Positions 56,201 to 62,187 of a stretch of DNA of 64,000 nt are shown piece after piece. The notes below the pieces were generated by a model. That model did no database searches. It was not told where the DNA came from and saw only the letters and a list, made by a program, of their open reading frames with translations. The DNA lies in the NCBI GenBank assembly GCA_040218415.1, contig JAVJRN010000081.1, positions 124,001 to 188,000 of the forward strand, read 5' to 3'. The translations under genes and the position numbers were made by a program. Within the stretch, counting starts at the first letter, position 1. Every line of letters starts with the position of its first letter. This stretch comes from JAVJRN01 sp040218415. GTDB taxonomy: Bacteria; Bacteroidota; Bacteroidia; Cytophagales; Cyclobacteriaceae.

Positions 56201-56850
56201 CAACCTCAGGAGGAGGAGAAATTACCGCGAATATTGCAAGTAGTTTTAGTGCAAACTTTTATGCCATAGCAGGTCAGACAGAAGCCGCCCTTCCGATCGA
56301 ATTGTTATCGTTTTACGGTGAGGTTATCGATGGTAGAATCAATCTTCAGTGGACGACAGCCAGTGAAATAAACAATGATTTTTTTGAAGTACAGTGTTCC
56401 ATTGATGGTAAAAGCTTTAAAACCATTGGGGTTGTTTCTGGAAATGGCAATTCAACGGCACTTATTAATTACTCTTTCGAAGACAGATCACCTAATCTAG
56501 GACTAAACTATTACCGATTAAAGCAATTTGATTTTGACGGTAAGTCGGAAATTCATAAGACCATTTTAGTAAAAAAGGAGTTGCTCATATCAGCGATAGA
56601 AGGATTTATTTATCCTAACCCTACGGGTAATGAAAATATGCGATTGCGCATCCAGGCTATGAATAATGATGCTCCAATTGAAGTGCAAATCATGAGTATT
56701 TCTGGGCAATTACATTATTCACAGCAGTTTGAGGGTGCATTTTATATTGATGAAAAAATAGTGCTTCAAAGAGCGCTTCCCCCGGGAGTTTATCTATTAA
56801 ATATCAAACAAGGGGAAAACTTGACTCGGGATAAACTGATCATTAAATAG
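47272..56850 (+). CDS. Giant secreted surface protein with T9SS sorting domain
   Basis: 3192 aa from the ATG at 47272, chosen because it gives a signal peptide (FYISTLALFSFFISFSQ); the frame is open further upstream to 47179 without one. Residues about 30-290 form a LamG/concanavalin-like lectin fold (LQLWLRADRGISE, VQSWQDQSGYGRDFS). The middle 2600 residues are Asn/Thr/Gly-rich beta-strand repeats, likely parallel beta-helices. An internal duplication pairs LGTVSGSGTISL near residue 550 with LGQVSGSGTIRL near 2590, each followed by LPAG-Y. The C-terminal 80 residues are a T9SS type A sorting domain (YPNPTGNENMRLRI, PPGVYLLNIKQG). Probable adhesin or surface-layer component, carried by the T9SS to which the nearby PorT belongs. 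Confidence 0.88.
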   Translation: MKHRLNFYISTLALFSFFISFSQTGPAGLGTTDGSSSLQLWLRADRGISEIDGKVQSWQDQSGYGRDFSQVTASQRPLVKANALNSRSTIDFTSASDTHLNGPNTSAFFGNTGNKPTNIADFVIVFSQPTGNTADLLNFRREGTNSFYAFVSNGGDGSPRASDADDVQTFIRNGNAFNVVSSQNSSNNDGFTVGSFHIARFGFDPSDAGTNDAQWLYDIDNLLQEVNTGLDITYDGQTGAVEGSIGGLGAANSYDGEIAEIILFSTKLTDIEYVILQNYLNARYGLTTTNEFYAGDGVGDADFGVFGIGQNGAGENITTASHNGLTLTATAGLENNDYVFAGYTSATTSGNSIISNDILVSGSTLQGRMKRSWYIDKTDGGTALTADVTFNFNDSGTNVPDLSSAVLGGYKLIYRTSTGGEWTIVTAAASSINDVNKTVTFANQSLTNDGYYALATSNASTSPIGDIEQTWYSFKSGSWGSSSVWTLDGATTPTFDNSNNETPGPGDKVILTAGRTVQMYESDGTTILNNVEVQSVEVRGSAQLNLLTSIGHNLGTVSGSGTISLKGAPNTGTTAYIENLPAGNYSAFADQLLGGVIEIRTATPIAPVILNQDYSTTSVTTDPNGAVSRSLTLNTLNNADVVILQRDLYLNRNLNVTKGQLRIHRNASETYADVTFTDNDLNITVNNNVTVSTNGSVRTGTANQRHQLNLYGDLTINGTTYFTQRTTATANSDATDGIVDVNFLNQEINQTIISNAVARFYRIEIDKASSAVFLNITASAVANFNLFGRANYDINSNLGVEGTNNNAFGLVTGGVSLGNNVRIDALNTGGNYAISSLATLQVDGGRVRKTGGTALVPYGVIRLNSGLAEFLVNSGITLRDAGRIEVNGGELYANSIRTSVQASGDAGSFIQTGGSVVLNGGSGVGSSTTGSGGTSGSYYVFSLTYPENVFRMSDGTLTIKRSNYNGADAATEDNTDDLGGSIFINSSVANYSVTGGTVIVDMDDGVPAKISTTAPFYNLTLTNSGGNAIADNNGAFTLVQPDDRGIAFLSGGQVGSGAGDANMTNKPLVVLNDFIIGDGTNPIRFDHLGNNVTIGRNFTISANAEYYMGADNLLPNNRPSINLTIPASHQNTTTLNGSISSSLNFPNITNNGSDAEQLFFNLTIQKTNDAVVTVTAANKTIQGAGTNTLRTDSNGSFRLEAGTLDQGARSIRLLGSVYNSGNLGVFVPNVTGSDAFIKVREADLTIETEAGAKFGNFRMNARDGIITVDNDVTFERIQYRHGRLNIGSSNVTINELDVDLNAQANSGNCTRCFSVKDMIITNGNASDGGLTLRITSAVNPTGGSSDNLNGGAIIDALDDDDFLFPLGIGTSGIDDGTSKYTPLLLSISDVGDVGADGEAFITVNLVNSTLATTDQAFESLSYYWRVRTEGFDTQPTLDMLKVFGNDLNVPTPANLTSYISGKVLDGGTFSRTGEATNTVADPANPNFEGSDFSFTFDGNGSGSFTLENANFTGGQVAAFDGSVEIYYSRVTNNFVTNVNQADDWDNVNTWSTVSHTGSAASDYPKAGDVAIIRSFATSGERKVIIGIENYSGDAGIDVQVAKLILEKQNVNESANQFNRLMIAQNASVDFGEVDGDAAIQVFVNPTQTVNFNNTDFGAFVDRVDEGSQFMFYGTADGTSSLPAQITEYPNVRFEGNNNNNAIDRFFQFPVDAVMNRLQVDSRATLLVNRNITVNDELRIGGYRNGFVRFDGTNGAVTLDVKGNFITWNDGNGGDNDGNQIFVQNSSSNLIHQMKVGGNIQLGTATVTNFDFYTNLTTGDNVSLELATTAGENATWTNSSGITPELYQLKVNGGNSTATTFTVETDFTLPAATSSFQPLEIVNGLLVLNNAAIGAAGDIVIANGSDFYLPNTNNSSASSGSGGIQINAGQLNITGDDTGLILDGPLVLSGGDFDMSDCTGNGNNFIEYSATGEASITINNAASTLSVGSQIRRSFFSDAGILDLTITAGNLDIGVCTEGDQRRAMLEIVNDFSNLTHTGGILSFFNQNGTNASASSASLLLEPATSNLSGSTIVIDLDESNDVNFSINSYIELNDLVLQSRNTNAANTSSEVVQLKTRPLTIAGNLTLNDNIELRSNGLDLTLKGNFTLNDNAFYTPGLNETFFEVASAITTTLGGTNTSAVNFYDFDKKGAGTLNLSKDILVSGAELQITAGTIADNGNIINFTGQRLINSGTHSSTANAVNAGIRFNRTNGQQILTTGGNGIFGNIAVDNAAGVSTPDLGQEFRVNNQMTLSTGILDIGPALLVFSPNAELTNALDAGTNLSDFSETNQIQSNSSIIDFGVEKEFNNESTTAFVFPVGEDNRYTPIKVDFAAASGNSGTTTGPTPGSLRIRPRNAVAPIMLSQSQTIQDGVLQYHWLINETGMDGFRANIIANYDDDVIGTNSENTYRGARAIFSDPALAVENPFPGDASDQVDDNTNLVTYPILSENDFSGEYFAGDPNEIPDNFAALVYDNNSGDGLFSNPANFVQDTNGNGVVDGSEETRPTLIGEVSGGVVRIGDGATMSLNVDNVQFSRLVIPATGTLEINGTSGHLLGQVSGSGTIRLVTNAPNTDASLPAGDYTTFFNCDNGGALEYAGTGNYSILTGGITEVRGLTLTGVGVKTFVQTNINVCENLNLNEGTVIFSEGQTVTIGGNFNLSGSTADMSVNAIIVVEGAMNLTSGSISGGVGAEITLQGNLTRTSGTVDMTGSNAGTLNLLGTTSQTITGDFSGANSFANIVVNNTTAGNAIVVSGILGVDETLTLTDGIILTSNFDFRGAGPFTVPNVVSFNENATFAGGSSASFIDGVACKENLSANTTFRFPTGDGSTYAPVIINEDATGGATWKVRYIRTNPQTDLNSEFGNLTAQTEVSDREYWVVETSASPSQSATIGLVYGTQSNVVIPNETTIVALKDGGADGIGAGDLWTDIGRGGLSSGATSGGGEITANIASSFSANFYAIAGQTEAALPIELLSFYGEVIDGRINLQWTTASEINNDFFEVQCSIDGKSFKTIGVVSGNGNSTALINYSFEDRSPNLGLNYYRLKQFDFDGKSEIHKTILVKKELLISAIEGFIYPNPTGNENMRLRIQAMNNDAPIEVQIMSISGQLHYSQQFEGAFYIDEKIVLQRALPPGVYLLNIKQGENLTRDKLIIK

Positions 56851-56918
56851 GTTATAAAGTTGGTAGGCATAAGAAGTTTAGTGATGCGCATTTTGTTAGT
56901 TCGCGTCAGAAATATTTA

Positions 56919-56926
56919 TACTTTTG
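56919..56926 (+). promoter_or_regulatory. TAnnTTTG -7 element upstream of the DUF5606 gene
   Basis: TACTTTTG matches the Bacteroidota -7 consensus exactly and lies 20 bp upstream of the ATG at 56947. A TTTG at 56892-56895 is a possible -33 element, but the 23-bp spacing is slightly long. The leader would be very short. Confidence 0.5.
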
Positions 56927-56946
56927 CAGTTCAATTTCAATAAAAG

Positions 56947-57411
56947 ATGGATTTAAGTCAAATAGCGGCAGTAACAGGAAAAAGTGGTTTGTATAAAGTA
57001 GTCTCACCTACCAGATCAGGTGTTATCTTGGAAGCGATGGATGGAACCAATAAAAAATTGGTTGCCTCTATGAGTAACAAAGTTTCCATCCTGTCTGACA
57101 TTTCAATTTACACCACGGATGAGGATGGAGCAACACCATTGTCTGATGTTATGATGAAAATCCATTCAGAATTTGATGGTGACACAGGCTTGACTTCAAG
57201 TTCTGATTCGGAAGAGCTAAAGGCATTTCTTAAGTTTATTTTACCAGAATATGATGAGGCCAGAGTTTATGTTTCGGACATAAAAAAGCTAGTAACATGG
57301 TATAATTTATTGTCGAAGGATCATGCAGACCTTTTTGTCGAGGAGAAAACGGAAGAAGAATCCATAGAAGAAAATAAGGATGACTCTTCGGAAAAACCCT
57401 CTGCGGAATAA
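56947..57411 (+). CDS. DUF5606 family protein
   Basis: 154 aa. The N-terminal 65 residues match the DUF5606 pattern (DLSQIAAVTGKSGLYKVVSPTRSG, ILEAMDGTNKK, KVSILSDISIYTTD). The second half is helical and ends in an acidic low-complexity tail (EEKTEEESIEENKDDSSE). It has no signal peptide. This cytosolic protein is widespread in Bacteroidota, with no known function. Its own -7 element lies directly upstream. Confidence 0.85.
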   Translation: MDLSQIAAVTGKSGLYKVVSPTRSGVILEAMDGTNKKLVASMSNKVSILSDISIYTTDEDGATPLSDVMMKIHSEFDGDTGLTSSSDSEELKAFLKFILPEYDEARVYVSDIKKLVTWYNLLSKDHADLFVEEKTEEESIEENKDDSSEKPSAE

Positions 57412-57834
57412 TTCAGGGCTAATCAAGTAGTTTCAGAAATGGCGAATGGTTTTGCGCTTATAAATTGGAGATTAATCGCCTCAAACTCTTAAAATCAATT
57501 CGTTTGGAATAATAGTTTTCATTTTCAAGGGACAAACGATTTTATCAATAAACCTCAAATAATAGCTTTATTAACGGCAAAGTGGGTGAGCTCTTTATAG
57601 ACTCATCCACTCTTTTGGTTTTACCGTTGCAAAAGTGCAATGACTCAAAACTTAAAAACCTTCTGTTTATTTCAATACAGAAATCAACCAATCACCAAAA
57701 GACTATCCTTAGCATACCAATTTCCATTCATTAAAATGAACACGCAGATTTGCAAAACGCTATGGAAACCTACCTGCAATCTTGGTTAACTTCGCAATGA
57801 GTCAATAATATTACGCGATCATACTTTAAACCAA
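57412..57834. other. Intergenic region with a nested hairpin
   Basis: No gene is seen. At 57582-57590 and 57602-57610 GTGGGTGAG pairs with CTCATCCAC (one G-U), followed by TCTTTTGGTTTT, a likely terminator. An outer imperfect stem (AACGGCAAA with TTTACCGTT) encloses it, so the structured region spans about 57573-57627. TAACTTCG at 57787-57794 resembles the -7 element of the downstream methyltransferase gene. The rest is AT-rich. Confidence 0.55.
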
Positions 57835-58590
57835 ATGAATCTTACCATTGCACAAATTTTCACTTTGCAGACGGCAAACATCATTTTCATTTTGGTTTTA
57901 TTTTTTCTTGTCTTTAAGTATTTTGAATCCTTTTGGTCTTATAAAATAAGTAAGCCACATGCATGGGAAGCCGCGGTGAAAAATAAATTGATTTCAAAAG
58001 AGCTGATCAAAATTGAGCGATCTTATAGAGACAAGGTTCGTTTTTATAACTTGTGGTTTCAAATTAAACAGTTAAAGAAAAACCAGATCCAAGGGGCGTT
58101 TGCGGAATTAGGAGTACACAAGGGTGAAACAGCCAGAGCAATACATCATATGGATCAGGACAGAGCCTTCTATCTTTTTGATACTTTTGAAGGATTTAAA
58201 GAGGAAGATTTGGCATTTGAAAAGCAGACAGACAGCCGTTTTTCTACCGAAATGTTTGCGGACACGAGTGTTGAAGAGGTGAAAAGCTACATCAATGGAA
58301 ATGATAACCTCCAGTTCAAAACAGGATTTTTTCCTCAGACCGTAGTGGGCTTAGAATCAGAATCATTTGCTCTGGTAAATGTAGATGCCGACTTATATGC
58401 GCCAACATTGGAAGCTCTAAAATTTTTCTACCCTCGCCTAAGTAATGGGGGCGTGATGATCATCCATGACTTTAACCACAACTGGGAAGGCATACCGAAA
58501 GCGATCAATGAATTTATTACTTCGATTCCAGAATCTCTCATCGAGCTGCCCGACTGGCAAGGAAGTGCCATGATTATAAAAAACACTTAA
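57835..58590 (+). CDS. TylF-like membrane-anchored methyltransferase
   Basis: 251 aa. A membrane helix lies at about 13-33 (ANIIFILVLFFLVFKYF). The rest is a SAM methyltransferase of the TylF/MycF (macrocin O-methyltransferase) family: FAELGVHKGETARAIH, FYLFDTFEGFKEED, ALVNVDADLYAPTLEALKFF, and metal-binding acidic residues near VMIIHDF. It is a single gene, and no macrolide or glycan cluster adjoins it. The substrate is therefore unknown; lipid or sugar methylation at the membrane is plausible. Confidence 0.85.
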   Translation: MNLTIAQIFTLQTANIIFILVLFFLVFKYFESFWSYKISKPHAWEAAVKNKLISKELIKIERSYRDKVRFYNLWFQIKQLKKNQIQGAFAELGVHKGETARAIHHMDQDRAFYLFDTFEGFKEEDLAFEKQTDSRFSTEMFADTSVEEVKSYINGNDNLQFKTGFFPQTVVGLESESFALVNVDADLYAPTLEALKFFYPRLSNGGVMIIHDFNHNWEGIPKAINEFITSIPESLIELPDWQGSAMIIKNT

Positions 58591-58614
58591 AGTCTTATTC
58601 GAAACGCCTTCAAT

Positions 58615-59346
58615 TTATCCCTTCGTTCTTGTACGCCTTCTCAGCTTATTTATTCGGTCTTGGTAATATGCCCTTAGTTCGTCGATGAAAGCAGTCGGAT
58701 CTTGATAAGTAGTCAAAACGAAGTAAGTATGTCTATTCTTCACCAGACTCAGTTGATGTTCCAATTCCGCTTTTTCTTTCATTAGATAAGCATCAGGGGA
58801 TGTTGCCAGTGCTATCTTATTAACTGAGTTCGCAGCATCTTTGATCAGTTCAATATTTCCAAACAAATGCGCATGGTATGCCTGTAAAGTCGCTAAGTCT
58901 TCATGCTTATATATCTCTACGAGCCGTGTTGTCAACGCTGTGGCCAGATCAATTTTATCGTCGTTCATCGAGAATTTATCAGGATGTACATGCAGCATTG
59001 CTTCGCGGTACAATCGCTTCTTCTCTTTTAAATCGTCCTCGTTACTCTGTGTTTTTTCAACGGTTTGTTTTTGTGTCGTTAGCCCAATTGGCGCTACATA
59101 TCTTTTGCCTTTTCTCTTTTGATCCAGTCTTTTGGCTTTTTTTTCTGACTTCTGCGCTTTGTAAAGTACTGCGAGTTCTTGTGATGTTACTATTTCGAGA
59201 GTCAAATGTGAGCGCAGTAGCGCCTCAAAAGCATCCACCTTATTGGTTACCTCGTACAATTCTGCCTTGAGCTGGGAGATTTCTGTTTTCAGTGAATTTT
59301 GTTTTCCTGAACCATCCTCAGTGCGGATAATCTGGTCTTCTTTCAT
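58615..59346 (-). CDS. Coiled-coil protein with a J-domain
   Basis: 243 aa. The N-terminal half is helical coiled coil (LKTEISQLKAELYEVTNKVD). Residues about 108-160 form a J-domain: KKRLYREAMLHVHPDKFS, with the HPD triad at 121-123, followed by TALTTRLVEIYKHEDL. A third helical segment follows. J-domains recruit and stimulate Hsp70 (DnaK). The unusual central position, not N-terminal as in DnaJ, suggests a specialised adaptor. It is the last of three genes with the DUF3037 and HipA-like genes; 9 bp separate it from DUF3037. Confidence 0.8.
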   Translation of the reverse strand: MKEDQIIRTEDGSGKQNSLKTEISQLKAELYEVTNKVDAFEALLRSHLTLEIVTSQELAVLYKAQKSEKKAKRLDQKRKGKRYVAPIGLTTQKQTVEKTQSNEDDLKEKKRLYREAMLHVHPDKFSMNDDKIDLATALTTRLVEIYKHEDLATLQAYHAHLFGNIELIKDAANSVNKIALATSPDAYLMKEKAELEHQLSLVKNRHTYFVLTTYQDPTAFIDELRAYYQDRINKLRRRTRTKG

Positions 59347-59355
59347 AATGAATGG

Positions 59356-59760
59356 CTACTCTGTTTCTACCAATGTAGCATGTATTTCATTCAACGTGTT
59401 TAATGCATTTCGCGTATAGCCAGTATGCACGGGTGATGACTGAATAATAGTACTTCGGGTGGCCGTGAGCCAGCGAAACCGCTCAGCAATCGCCAATTCT
59501 GCAATACTAAGAACCGTTTCACTTCCTCTCGAGGCAGCACCTTTGCAAATCACCTCGAACGATTGACAATAATTTTTCACCAATGTTAAATCTACTTCTG
59601 GAAACAAGGCCAGGATTCGCTTTTCATCCCAATGAAAAACACATTGAAGAAACTTTTCACCCGAGCAATACAGTATAGTCCCAATGTTCACAAACTCACC
59701 ACGCTCCACCTTCGGTATGAGCCTGATGGTCGCGTATTCATATAAGTGATATCCTTGCAT
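59356..59760 (-). CDS. DUF3037 family protein
   Basis: 134 aa. The pattern YEYATIRLIPKVERGEFVNI, IGTILYCSGEKFLQ and ILALFPEVDLTLVKNYC matches DUF3037. This family is regularly found next to HipA-like kinase genes, and it has no assigned activity. It overlaps the kinase gene by 23 bp and precedes the J-domain gene by 9 bp, so the three are one operon. It is likely a binding partner or substrate of the kinase. Confidence 0.85.
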   Translation of the reverse strand: MQGYHLYEYATIRLIPKVERGEFVNIGTILYCSGEKFLQCVFHWDEKRILALFPEVDLTLVKNYCQSFEVICKGAASRGSETVLSIAELAIAERFRWLTATRSTIIQSSPVHTGYTRNALNTLNEIHATLVETE

Positions 59761-60526
59761 CTTCGGCTTCTTTTACAAATAATAGAGATTGACTCACGCG
59801 AGTTTCCAAGAACTGCTGATACACTTTTCGCTGATCTTCTGGTTTTTCAAAGGCACGATCATCGAGCCATTCTGTAGGGATAGTTGCTACGATATCGGCA
59901 ATCACTTTTGGTGTAATTAGCGGGTTAAAAGTGCTATCTACTTCACGCAAGTCGGCTGCCTTGCTGAGAAGTACATGATTTTTAATCAAGGAAAAAGGCT
60001 GAGTACCTTCCGTTTTGTTCCAACTATGTTGCCAGTACAGCGCCGCTCCATGGTCTATCAGCCACAGTTCACTATTCCACCATAGCAAATTAGTATTTCG
60101 CACCGTCCTATCCATATTCATCAGCAGTGCATCTAGCCAGACGATTTGCGAAGCGAGCAATGGATCAATATCGGTAGCTAAAGGATCAAAAGTGATAGAA
60201 CCAGACAAATAATGCAGCCCCAGATTAAGGCCCACACTGCCTTTGAGCAAATCCTGTATTTCCTCATCGCCTTCCATTCTACCCAAACCTTCATCGAGGT
60301 GCACAAAGACCAATTCAGGGACTTTAAACCCCAGTACTCGGGCAATTTCACCTCCAATAAGCTCGGCGATCAATGCTTTCGTGCCCTGACCAGCGCTCCG
60401 AAATTTGAGTACATACATGAAACCATCGTCAGTTTCGACAATAGCAGGCATGGAGCCACCTTCCCGCAGAGGTGTAACATATCGTGTGGTATTCACGGCT
60501 CTCAAACCTAAGGGATTATTTTTCAT
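59738..60526 (-). CDS. HipA-like kinase (short form)
   Basis: 262 aa, far shorter than classical HipA (about 440 aa), and without its N-terminal domain. FMYVLKFRSAGQGTKAL has the ATP lysine (K41). DALLMNMDRTVRNTNLLWW (D139, N144, N146) is the catalytic loop, and LWLIDHGAALYW (D158) the metal-binding DFG-like motif. All kinase residues appear intact, so it probably phosphorylates a protein. No HipB-like HTH antitoxin adjoins it; its partners are the DUF3037 and J-domain proteins. Function is unknown. Confidence 0.88.
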   Translation of the reverse strand: MKNNPLGLRAVNTTRYVTPLREGGSMPAIVETDDGFMYVLKFRSAGQGTKALIAELIGGEIARVLGFKVPELVFVHLDEGLGRMEGDEEIQDLLKGSVGLNLGLHYLSGSITFDPLATDIDPLLASQIVWLDALLMNMDRTVRNTNLLWWNSELWLIDHGAALYWQHSWNKTEGTQPFSLIKNHVLLSKAADLREVDSTFNPLITPKVIADIVATIPTEWLDDRAFEKPEDQRKVYQQFLETRVSQSLLFVKEAEDARISLI

Positions 60527-60697
60527 GTTATTGCTTGTAGGTCAAGGCACAAAGATAGGTTTTGGGCGGTAACATCGCTTTGTAAAGATTAAGTAAAAGC
60601 CCAGAAAGATATGCTCTAAAAATGGAGCGAATCAGGTGAATAGATTATTCAGAGCAGCCGTTTTTCCGCTTTATTCGACTGTTTTGTCATTGTATTT

Positions 60698-60804
60698 GGG
60701 CGTGACCACAAGGGTCGGGCTATCCGCTACAAGTCCTCGATCGTTCCTCACTGCGGGCTTTCCGCTGCTATCACTCACGCAAGCGTTACTCCACCTCGTG
60801 TTAG
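60698..60804. repeat. Bacteroidota intergenic repeat with internal CGGGCT-TCCGCT pair
   Basis: The GC-rich, non-coding stretch begins GGGCGTGACC at 60698. It holds two near-identical 15-mers, CGGGCTATCCGCTAC (60716-60730) and CGGGCTTTCCGCTGC (60754-60768), matching 13 of 15, and ends near CACGCAAGCG. I recall similar strings scattered between genes in many Bacteroidota genomes. It differs strongly from its AT-rich surroundings and codes for nothing clear. This is a recurring repeat by memory, not by search. Confidence 0.6.
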
Positions 60805-60853
60805 TTTTCAGCCAATATTAGTATTGATCAATATTTTAAAGGCAATCATCATT

Positions 60854-61450
60854 TCATGAATTTTCACTGACCATCTCGCTATAAATATTTTCAATCTTTT
60901 TGAGGTGTCGACCATAAAGTAGATGGATATATTTTCTACCTAGCCATATCACCAAGACTAAAAAAGGTATGCTTATGGCCGCCATGATAAGTATTTGTGT
61001 CAAACCAATTTCTTCCATATCTAGGCTAAAAGTAAACCCACAGACAAATCCAATAGGGGCAAAGATGTACATCAAGAAATATAACTGCTTCACATATCTG
61101 GAGAGAATGTTCACTTTCTTTCTCAACGATTCTATAATTGAAGACTCATTCAATGCACTCAGATCTCTTAAATATCGCAAGTAGACCACCAATCCAAAGC
61201 CCAAAGAAACGACCATTAAGGCCGTAATAATCCAGAAAAATACAGGTTCATTTAGAAATAAAAATGGAAAAAATAGGGCGCACAGTACAGATATTCCAAG
61301 TTCCCAATAAATGTTATTTCTTATTTTAGTAAATATATCATTGGTTCGGCTTTGGGCTATTTTTAGAAATTCATCTTCATGCTGGTTCAATACACGCTTT
61401 TCATTCTGGCCCATTCCCTTCCAAACCGAAAATAATTCTTGATCATCCAT
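60854..61450 (-). CDS. Four-helix membrane protein, probable sigma partner
   Basis: 198 aa. A charged N-terminal region (1-45; DDQELFSVWKGMGQNEKRV) precedes about four hydrophobic segments: 49-67, 70-90, 122-140 and 150-168 (ALMVVSLGFGLVVYL, MAAISIPFLVLVIWLG). It overlaps the ECF sigma gene by 8 bp and lies downstream of it, the usual position of anti-sigma genes. It shows no zinc-binding anti-sigma motif, so the role is by location. A cytosolic N-terminal region could hold the sigma factor. Confidence 0.7.
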   Translation of the reverse strand: MDDQELFSVWKGMGQNEKRVLNQHEDEFLKIAQSRTNDIFTKIRNNIYWELGISVLCALFFPFLFLNEPVFFWIITALMVVSLGFGLVVYLRYLRDLSALNESSIIESLRKKVNILSRYVKQLYFLMYIFAPIGFVCGFTFSLDMEEIGLTQILIMAAISIPFLVLVIWLGRKYIHLLYGRHLKKIENIYSEMVSENS

Positions 61451-61937
61451 TATTAGATCCTTTTAATAATTCAAATAATTTCTTTTTAATCCGGTTGATT
61501 TTGACCCCCACATTGGAAATCGTCAAACCAGTGATCTCTGAGATTTCCTCGTAGCTCTTTTCTTCTAAGTATAAAATAATCACAGATCGATCTTCCTTTT
61601 TTAATTGGCTAATGGCGTTGTACAAGTGTTCAATCTGCTTTTCTTTTTCTCCTGAGTCGTCATCTTGTAGTGACGGAATTTCTACTGAAAACTCATCAGT
61701 CTTGGTCTGCCGTTTCTTCTCATTTCGGTAATAGGTCATGGCCGTATTCAGGGTGACACGATAGATCCAAGTGGAGAGCTTAGATTTCCCCTGAAAGTTT
61801 TTCAAGCTCTTCCAAATATTAACAAGCACTTCTTGATAGAGATCCTCAAAATCTATGATATCAGCATAAACCCTACAAATCTTATAGATCATAGGGTGGT
61901 ACTCTTTGATGATATGTTCAAAATTTACTGAAGGCAT
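61443..61937 (-). CDS. ECF sigma factor
   Basis: 164 aa. Region 2: HPMIYKICRVYADIIDFEDLYQEVLVNIWKS, split by family spacing. The linker TWIYRVTLNTAMTYYRNEKKR follows. Region 4: EKSYEEISEITGLTISNVGVKINRIKKKL is the HTH at about 125-155. It is the founding gene of a two-gene unit with the membrane protein that overlaps its end. No SusC/SusD genes adjoin it, so its targets are elsewhere. Confidence 0.92.
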   Translation of the reverse strand: MPSVNFEHIIKEYHPMIYKICRVYADIIDFEDLYQEVLVNIWKSLKNFQGKSKLSTWIYRVTLNTAMTYYRNEKKRQTKTDEFSVEIPSLQDDDSGEKEKQIEHLYNAISQLKKEDRSVIILYLEEKSYEEISEITGLTISNVGVKINRIKKKLFELLKGSNNG

Positions 61938-62187
61938 ATGCTGCTATTTTTCATAGGTCAGGGAAGTTTAGAAAGCTTTTGCTGCCGTCGCGAATGGTTT
62001 TATTTAAATCACATTCATCAAATTGAGCTGTATATTTTGAACATCCCTATCATCCATTGTTTTCTTATCAATGATCTGGACTTCAGCGAATTTTTCCAAA
62101 TAAGATATAGCGTTTAATCAATTAACATTCATGTCCGCGTTACAATTTGATATAGGCAAAAATCAAATTCACACAACGAAATTGTAT

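Noticed and set aside
59738..60526. Classical HipBA toxin-antitoxin pair
   Set aside because: The kinase is about 180 residues shorter than HipA, and no HTH HipB gene adjoins it.
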